The notes under the pieces are model-generated. The model was not told the DNA's origin. It did not search any database and was given only the letters and a program-made list of their open reading frames with translations. A DNA stretch of 64,000 nucleotides. Source: Bacillota bacterium (GTDB taxonomy: Bacteria > Bacillota > Clostridia > Acetivibrionales > DTU013). Location: the NCBI GenBank assembly GCA_023435745.1, contig JAEZMD010000018.1, positions 186,001-250,000 of the forward strand, written 5' to 3'. The position numbers and the translations under genes are program-made. The stretch's first letter is position 1. The number at the start of each line of letters is the position of its first letter. Below are positions 60,002 through 64,000 of this stretch, piece after piece.

Positions 60002-60027
60002 ATCAGCATAAGATATGCTGATTCACC
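59997..60027 (+). other. 13-bp perfect hairpin at the end of kdgK copy 2
   Basis: GGTGAATCAGCAT (59997-60009) and ATGCTGATTCACC (60015-60027) form a perfect stem with a 5-nt loop, starting within the last codons of the kinase gene. No U-run follows, so it may be a leaky terminator or stabiliser before the DUF2877 gene. Confidence 0.7.
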
Positions 60028-60072
60028 ACGGATGTTTGTATTATATACGTAATAGAAGAAAGATTAATATAT

Positions 60073-60984
60073 ATGATGGTGTGGAAAGCATCCAAATTAT
60101 GTCGGTTTTTATACCTGGATATTGATGAAATAACTTGTAAATGTGAAGTACATACTGTTTTTAATAAGGCTGTAAACTTCTCACTTAACGGACGATTAAT
60201 TACTCTTTTATCTGCCGGGCGTTTCTTAAATCCGTATTCTTTTATATTGAGAGAGCCATTAGCCTTCAATACTTTAGGTTTTTCTCCAAGGATTACAGCT
60301 AAGCTTAATAAAAATGGCATCAGAATACCTGATATCGGAGTAGAAATAGATTTTACCGAAGCTGAGCTATCGGATCTTTCAATTTATTCAAATGGTCCGT
60401 ATCTTGTCCCAAGAGATATGGGATACAGGCTGGAACTTCTGACTTTGTATTTAGCAGATAACAGTAGACCAGGCGGCATATGCAGTTTGGTTACAAATAA
60501 GGAGCCTAAACAATATTCAGAACGCATTAAGCCATATATTCCGGTGCTGACTAACGCCCTTGTAGAAGGTAATACGGAATTAGCCGAAAAAATGTCTGCT
60601 AAAATTGCTGGATACGGTGTGGGGTTAACACCATCATCAGACGATTTTCTAGCTGGTTTTTTATCAGCTTATACCGTTATATCGATAATTGCAAAAAAAG
60701 ATATTGAGAGAACTCTTACAATTACTCAAAGGGTTGGGTATGCTGCCGCAGCACATACAATGGATATAAGCGCTGAATTCCTTAGGCAAAGTGGCAACGC
60801 AATGGCCTCTTGGGCTGTCTTGAAACTATTGAACGCATTGTTCTCTGAAACCTCCTATAGTTTACTGCTCTCAAGAGCAAATCAAGTTATGTCCTTTGGT
60901 GCAACTTCAGGGTCTGATATATTAACGGGAATTGTCTTATGCACAAAGTATGTTCTTTTAAACTCAGGGATAGGAAAAATATGA
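60073..60984 (+). CDS. allH: DUF2877/YlbF (AllH-like) subunit
   Basis: This 303-residue protein belongs to DUF2877 (E. coli YlbF, renamed AllH), the third component of the FdrA-type carbamoyltransferase. The diagnostic blocks are YGVGLTPSSDDFLAGFLSAY and, near the C-terminus, MSFGATSGSDILTGIVL. It lies about 8 kb downstream of the DUF1116 gene, after the transporter and sugar-acid genes but on the same strand, so the three subunits bracket the whole operon. The ribosome binding site is weak. The split arrangement suggests that the metabolic genes were inserted into, or co-selected with, an FdrA operon. Confidence 0.88.
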   Translation: MMVWKASKLCRFLYLDIDEITCKCEVHTVFNKAVNFSLNGRLITLLSAGRFLNPYSFILREPLAFNTLGFSPRITAKLNKNGIRIPDIGVEIDFTEAELSDLSIYSNGPYLVPRDMGYRLELLTLYLADNSRPGGICSLVTNKEPKQYSERIKPYIPVLTNALVEGNTELAEKMSAKIAGYGVGLTPSSDDFLAGFLSAYTVISIIAKKDIERTLTITQRVGYAAAAHTMDISAEFLRQSGNAMASWAVLKLLNALFSETSYSLLLSRANQVMSFGATSGSDILTGIVLCTKYVLLNSGIGKI

Positions 60985-60989
60985 TTGGA

Positions 60990-61051
60990 GACCGAAGGGG
61001 ATACTATCTATATCATGTAGAGAACGTGATATATTCATCTCCGTTTCGGTT
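60990..61051 (+). terminator. Long imperfect hairpin after DUF2877 gene
   Basis: ACCGAAGGGGAT pairs with ATCTCC..TTCGGT, and inside it ATATCA pairs with TGATAT. The structure is followed by TTGCTATTTTATTC, which is T-rich. It probably ends the long operon, and its downstream edge coincides with the -35 element of the infC promoter. Confidence 0.55.
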
Positions 61052-61078
61052 GCTATTTTATTCAAACCGTGGTATCAT
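61050..61078 (+). promoter_or_regulatory. Promoter of infC
   Basis: TTGCTA (61050-61055) and TATCAT (61073-61078) with a 17-bp spacer would start transcription near 61085 and give a leader of about 150 nt before infC. Confidence 0.5.
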
Positions 61079-61081
61079 AAT

Positions 61082-61177
61082 CAGGTAATATTGGTTTTTC
61101 AACTACCTGGCGTCAATTTTGATATTTATTTCAGGATGATAGAGCGGAAACTCAATTTTGTTGGGAACCCGCTTTTT
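61082..61177 (+). promoter_or_regulatory. infC leader with attenuator-like terminator
   Basis: CAGGTA/TACCTG (61082-61109) forms a first short stem. A second hairpin follows, AGCGG..CTCAA / TTGGG..CCGCT (61143-61173), with an internal mismatch and a run of five Ts (61173-61177). Leaders of this kind control infC in Firmicutes through ribosomal protein L20. Whether this one is an L20 leader cannot be judged by eye. Confidence 0.55.
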
Positions 61178-61237
61178 GTTTATGATTGGTAATTGAAAGA
61201 TATAATAGAACGTAAAAAAATATGGGAGGTGTCTGAT

Positions 61238-61759
61238 ATCAGGAAAAACGAGCCGGTTATGAATGAAGAAATCAGGGACAAGGAAGTACGGGTTGTTGAT
61301 GCGGATGGAACAATGCTTGGCATTATGCCGACACAGGAGGCACAGAAGCTGGCCGAAGAAAAAAATTTGGATCTGGTAGTGATCGCGCCCAATGCGGCGC
61401 CGCCTGTATGTAAAATAACCGATTACAGTAAAAGCCTCTTTGAACAGGCAAAGCGGGAGAAGGAAGCAAGAAAGAACCAGAAGCAGGTCGGCCTGAAAGA
61501 AGTCAGGTTATCGGCGACAATTGAAGATCACGATTTTGAATTCAAAATGAAAAACGCCTGCAAATTTTTGCAAGGCGGAAATAAGGTGAAAGTCAGCATC
61601 AGATTCAGAGGCAGGGAAATGAGATACACTACGGCAGGGCAGGAAGTTATGGCCAAATTTGCCGAGGCTGTAAAGGAATTCGGTACAATGGAAAAACAGC
61701 CCCGGCTTGAAGGCAGAAGCATGACGATGATGCTGAACCCGGTTACGAACTCTAAGTAG
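61238..61759 (+). CDS. infC: Translation initiation factor IF-3, probable AUC start
   Basis: IF-3 binds the 30S subunit and rejects wrong start codons. This 173-residue form shows the family N-terminus NEEIRDKEVRVVDADGTMLG, the linker region KREKEARKNQKQVGLKEVRL and the C-terminal domain KFLQGGNKVKVSIRFRGREM. The protein best fits initiation at ATC (61238), six bases after GGGAGGTG. A GTG at 61229 lies inside that site, and the frame's first ATG is 45 bp upstream with no conserved residues. Rare start codons in infC allow self-repression. The usual partners rpmI and rplT do not follow. Instead the gene is convergent with nagB, with only 2 bp between stops. Confidence 0.93.
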   Translation: MRKNEPVMNEEIRDKEVRVVDADGTMLGIMPTQEAQKLAEEKNLDLVVIAPNAAPPVCKITDYSKSLFEQAKREKEARKNQKQVGLKEVRLSATIEDHDFEFKMKNACKFLQGGNKVKVSIRFRGREMRYTTAGQEVMAKFAEAVKEFGTMEKQPRLEGRSMTMMLNPVTNSK

Positions 61760-61761
61760 TG

Positions 61762-62577
61762 TTATGACAGACCGTACTCTTTTTTCAGCTTTTCAACATG
61801 CATATAGTGCTCAACGTGCTGAAGCTTTGAAGCGGCTGCATGATCAAGCACCACAGTGATCCCTCCGGCGTGCAGCTGTATTGCGGATGCGGTGATTTGT
61901 GATGTTACCGGCCCTTCCAGAGCTTTTGCCACCACATCTGCTTTTTTGATTCCGTTGGCGAGCATGAGTATGTTTTTTGCATCTAAAATAGTACCGACGC
62001 CCATTGTTATGGCAAAATGCGGCATCATAGACCTATCGATTCCTGCGTTTTTATAAAACGCTTCATAATTGTCATTTAGCGTTTGCTGTGTCAAAGCCTG
62101 TACCCTGGTTCTGGAGGCCAGGGAAGACCCGGGCTCGTTAAAGCCCCAATGACCGTCGCCGCCAATCCCCAAGAGCTGCAGGTCGATCCCCCCAAGCCTT
62201 TTGATCTCTTCCTCATACCATTTGCAGAATTGTACCGGATCCTTTGAAAGCCCGTCGGGGATATGAATATTTTCTTTTTTTACATTGATATGCCTGAAGA
62301 GCTCCTCATACATAAACCTTGCATAGCTCTGATCCTGACCGTAAGGCTTGTCCGGGTCGATCCCCACACCGAGATATTCATCCAGGTTGAAGGTTCTCAC
62401 CTGCGAAAAATCAAGTCCCTCGCTATGCATTTTTATCAATTCTTTATAGGCTGCTATAGGTGTGCCTCCGGTGGCAAACCCAAGTACACAGTCCGGCTTG
62501 GATTTAACAAAACCTGCGATGACTTCTGCCGCATATTTGCTCATTTCTTTATAATCTTCTTTAATAATAATATCCAT
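61762..62577 (-). CDS. nagB: Glucosamine-6-phosphate deaminase (NagB)
   Basis: This 271-residue enzyme converts glucosamine 6-phosphate to fructose 6-phosphate and ammonia, in amino-sugar catabolism. The phosphate loop in GFATGGTPIAAY, the catalytic Asp in FNLDEYLG and the active-site GIGGDGHWGFNEPGSS are intact. The family's GHIGFNEPG is GHWGFNEPG here, a mild variation. Its length equals that of the E. coli enzyme (266) within a few residues. No nagA or amino-sugar transporter gene is beside it. Confidence 0.96.
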   Translation of the reverse strand: MDIIIKEDYKEMSKYAAEVIAGFVKSKPDCVLGFATGGTPIAAYKELIKMHSEGLDFSQVRTFNLDEYLGVGIDPDKPYGQDQSYARFMYEELFRHINVKKENIHIPDGLSKDPVQFCKWYEEEIKRLGGIDLQLLGIGGDGHWGFNEPGSSLASRTRVQALTQQTLNDNYEAFYKNAGIDRSMMPHFAITMGVGTILDAKNILMLANGIKKADVVAKALEGPVTSQITASAIQLHAGGITVVLDHAAASKLQHVEHYMHVEKLKKEYGLS

Positions 62578-62660
62578 AATGCCTCCTGAAACTTTTTATT
62601 TTTGACCTTTACCTATTATACATTTTTCTTCACAGTTTTTCAGTATGTTTTCCAAACAAA

Positions 62661-62689
62661 TTGACAATTGTCCATAAAAGGTATAAACT
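62661..62689 (+). promoter_or_regulatory. Promoter with overlapping palindrome for LivJ-type gene
   Basis: TTGACA (62661-62666) is followed by TAAACT (62684-62689) at a 17-bp spacing. The perfect palindrome GACAATTGTC (62663-62672) overlaps the -35 element and could be a repressor site. About 130 nt of leader separate it from the start codon. Confidence 0.4.
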
Positions 62690-62823
62690 TATAAAAAAAT
62701 TGCTTTACTCGCGAAGGATAAACAGCGTGTTTTCGCCTTTTTGATGAGACAAAGCTTTTTTTGTTTAAAGAAATATTATGTGTGGGAACTATACAAAAAT
62801 AATAAAAAATGGAGGAGAAAAAA

Positions 62824-63978
62824 ATGAAAAAAATTGTGAGCATCATGTTAATAGCCGTTATGGCTGTTGCACTCCTTGCCGGCTGCAGCGGTCCTGATGC
62901 AAACGCAAACGAGATCAGGATCGGTATCAATTATGAATTGTCCGGTGGTGTAGCGACCTATGGACAAAGCTCGGTAGAAGGGATTGAAATGGCTATCGAG
63001 GAAATCAACGCGGCAGGCGGTATTAACGGTAAAAAAATCAAGACTGTAAAGTATGACACGAAATCCGAGCCTGCCGAGGCCACAACTCTTGCAACCAAGC
63101 TTATGACGCAGGATAAGGTCGTTGCGGTTATGGGTCCTGCCACGTCGGGTTCCTTCAAAGCAACAATTCCTGTCGCAAACAAAAATAAAATCCCGGTTGC
63201 TTCCGGTTCTGCCACGGCTGACGACGTTACAGTAGATGCAAACGGTGTGAAGGAATATGCTTTCCGTATCTGCTTCAGCGATTCCTTCCAGGGCGAGATA
63301 ATGGCAACCTATGCACTGAGTAATCTTTCTAAAACGAAGGCTGTTATCATTATGGACAGCTCGAGCGACTATGCAAAGGGATTGGCAGCAAGCTTCAAAA
63401 ACATCTTTACGGCAGGCGGCGGCACGATCGTTGCAGAAGAAGCTTATCTTGACGGCGACACAGATTTCAATGCCGTTATCACGAGCATCAAGAGCAAGGA
63501 TTTCGATGTAATATTTATTCCGGGTTATTATGAAGAAGTCGGTCTTATCATCAAGCAGGCCCGTGCACAGGGCATAGATGCTCCTGTACTTGGCGCGGAT
63601 GGATTTGATTCCCCCGAGCTCATTAACCTGGCCGGAGCAGAAGCGCTCAATAACGTTTTCTTCTCCAACCACTATTCTTCACTTGATAAAGATCCATTGG
63701 TCATAAAGTTTATCGAGGATTTCAAAGCTAAGTATGGTAAAGAGCCGGATGCATTCAATGCACTCGGATATGACCTTGCAAAGTTTGTCGCTGACGGAAT
63801 CAGCCGTGCGGCCAAGCTTGACGGCGAATCAATAAAGAATTCACTGGAAACTACGAAGGACTTTGTTGGTGTGACCGGATCCTTTAGCGTAGACGAAAAT
63901 CACAATCCCGTGAAGTCGATTGTTGTTATTGGATTGAAAGACGGTGTACAGGCCACCAGCGAAAAGGTCGGGAAATAG
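62824..63978 (+). CDS. Branched-chain amino acid-type ABC binding lipoprotein (LivJ family)
   Basis: This 384-residue precursor has a lipoprotein signal (lipobox ALLAGC, Cys at about residue 20) and a type I periplasmic-binding fold of the Peripla_BP_6 family. Family blocks are GINYELSGGVATYGQSSVEG, VVAVMGPATSGSFKATIP and VIFIPGYYEEVGLIIKQARA. It binds an amino acid or amide outside the cell. The start at 62824 follows GGAGGAG; an ATG at 62809 lies in that site. Permease and ATPase genes (livHMGF) are expected beyond the right edge of the window. Confidence 0.95.
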   Translation: MKKIVSIMLIAVMAVALLAGCSGPDANANEIRIGINYELSGGVATYGQSSVEGIEMAIEEINAAGGINGKKIKTVKYDTKSEPAEATTLATKLMTQDKVVAVMGPATSGSFKATIPVANKNKIPVASGSATADDVTVDANGVKEYAFRICFSDSFQGEIMATYALSNLSKTKAVIIMDSSSDYAKGLAASFKNIFTAGGGTIVAEEAYLDGDTDFNAVITSIKSKDFDVIFIPGYYEEVGLIIKQARAQGIDAPVLGADGFDSPELINLAGAEALNNVFFSNHYSSLDKDPLVIKFIEDFKAKYGKEPDAFNALGYDLAKFVADGISRAAKLDGESIKNSLETTKDFVGVTGSFSVDENHNPVKSIVVIGLKDGVQATSEKVGK

Positions 63979-64000
63979 AGGTTGCTTACACTAAGATGAT

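Noticed and set aside
62848..63672. 274-codon open frame antisense to the LivJ-type binding protein
   Set aside because: It lies entirely inside a well supported gene, has no ribosome binding site or recognisable domain, and is Cys/Arg-rich as expected from reading a Gly/Ala-rich gene backwards.
1..64000. tRNA, rRNA, prophage or intact transposase
   Set aside because: I scanned both strands for such genes and saw none. No cloverleaf-like element, integrase or transposase motif was recognised; a tRNAscan or ISfinder run would be decisive.

Overview
ORGANISM. The window reads like the chromosome of an anaerobic, low-to-mid GC Gram-positive bacterium of the class Clostridia (Bacillota). Start sites have strong AGGAGG-type ribosome binding sites. 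YesM/YesN-type two-component pairs sit beside sugar ABC transporters, and a lactate dehydrogenase/Etf cluster resembles that of acetogens. A spore-type LysM/M14 endopeptidase and a DUF1846 protein are also present. No rRNA, tRNA, CRISPR, prophage or intact insertion sequence was seen. The theme is carbohydrate and sugar-acid catabolism. LAYOUT. (1) 1-6.8 kb: uronate block with a truncated unknown TIM-barrel-like gene, a GntR regulator, kduI, kduD, a KdgR-like IclR regulator, kdgK and an AraC regulator; together they take unsaturated-uronate products to KDPG. (2) 7.2-9.9 kb: a radical SAM protein, apparently read from a leaderless mRNA, then a C45-like Ntn hydrolase. (3) 10.3-19.5 kb: histidine kinase, AraC-type response regulator, substrate-binding lipoprotein, two permeases, an MBL-fold hydrolase and an MFS transporter. 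(4) 19.6-23.9 kb: cyclophilin, a GH94 phosphorylase and a translationally coupled GH26-like hydrolase. (5) 24-34.5 kb: housekeeping and unlinked genes (LOG protein, methyltransferase, acyl-CoA ligase, M14 peptidase, GAF kinase/NarL regulator pair, DEAD-box helicase, DUF1846). (6) 34.5-40.3 kb, minus strand: GH13 glucosidase, GH36 alpha-galactosidase and GPH symporter, an alpha-galactoside operon. (7) 40.8-46.4 kb, minus strand: GntR regulator, EtfB, ferredoxin-EtfA, FAD lactate dehydrogenase and LarA racemase, an Acetobacterium lct-like lactate module without a permease. (8) 46.7-61 kb, plus strand: the most unusual locus, one long apparent operon described below. (9) 61-64 kb: a stand-alone infC with a probable AUC start, nagB on the opposite strand, and a LivJ-type binding protein that opens a transporter operon running off the edge. 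THE UNUSUAL SYSTEM. Block 8 runs IclR regulator, NadB/fumarate-reductase-like flavoprotein, FdrA (AllF), a separate 51-residue protein matching the FdrA C-terminus, DUF1116 (AllG), an acetate-kinase-family protein with altered catalytic residues, a sugar ABC transporter, IlvD/Edd dehydratase, KDPG aldolase, KDG kinase and DUF2877 (AllH). In E. coli the FdrA/DUF1116/DUF2877 trio is the oxamate carbamoyltransferase and is paired with a carbamate kinase. Here the kinase slot is filled by an acetate-kinase fold and the set is embedded in an Entner-Doudoroff-type sugar-acid pathway. This suggests an undescribed phosphorolytic, ATP-yielding branch acting on a substituted sugar acid or related compound. 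A second recurring feature is short, degenerate tandem repeats (18-28 bp periods) at gene ends, between genes and inside coding linkers.
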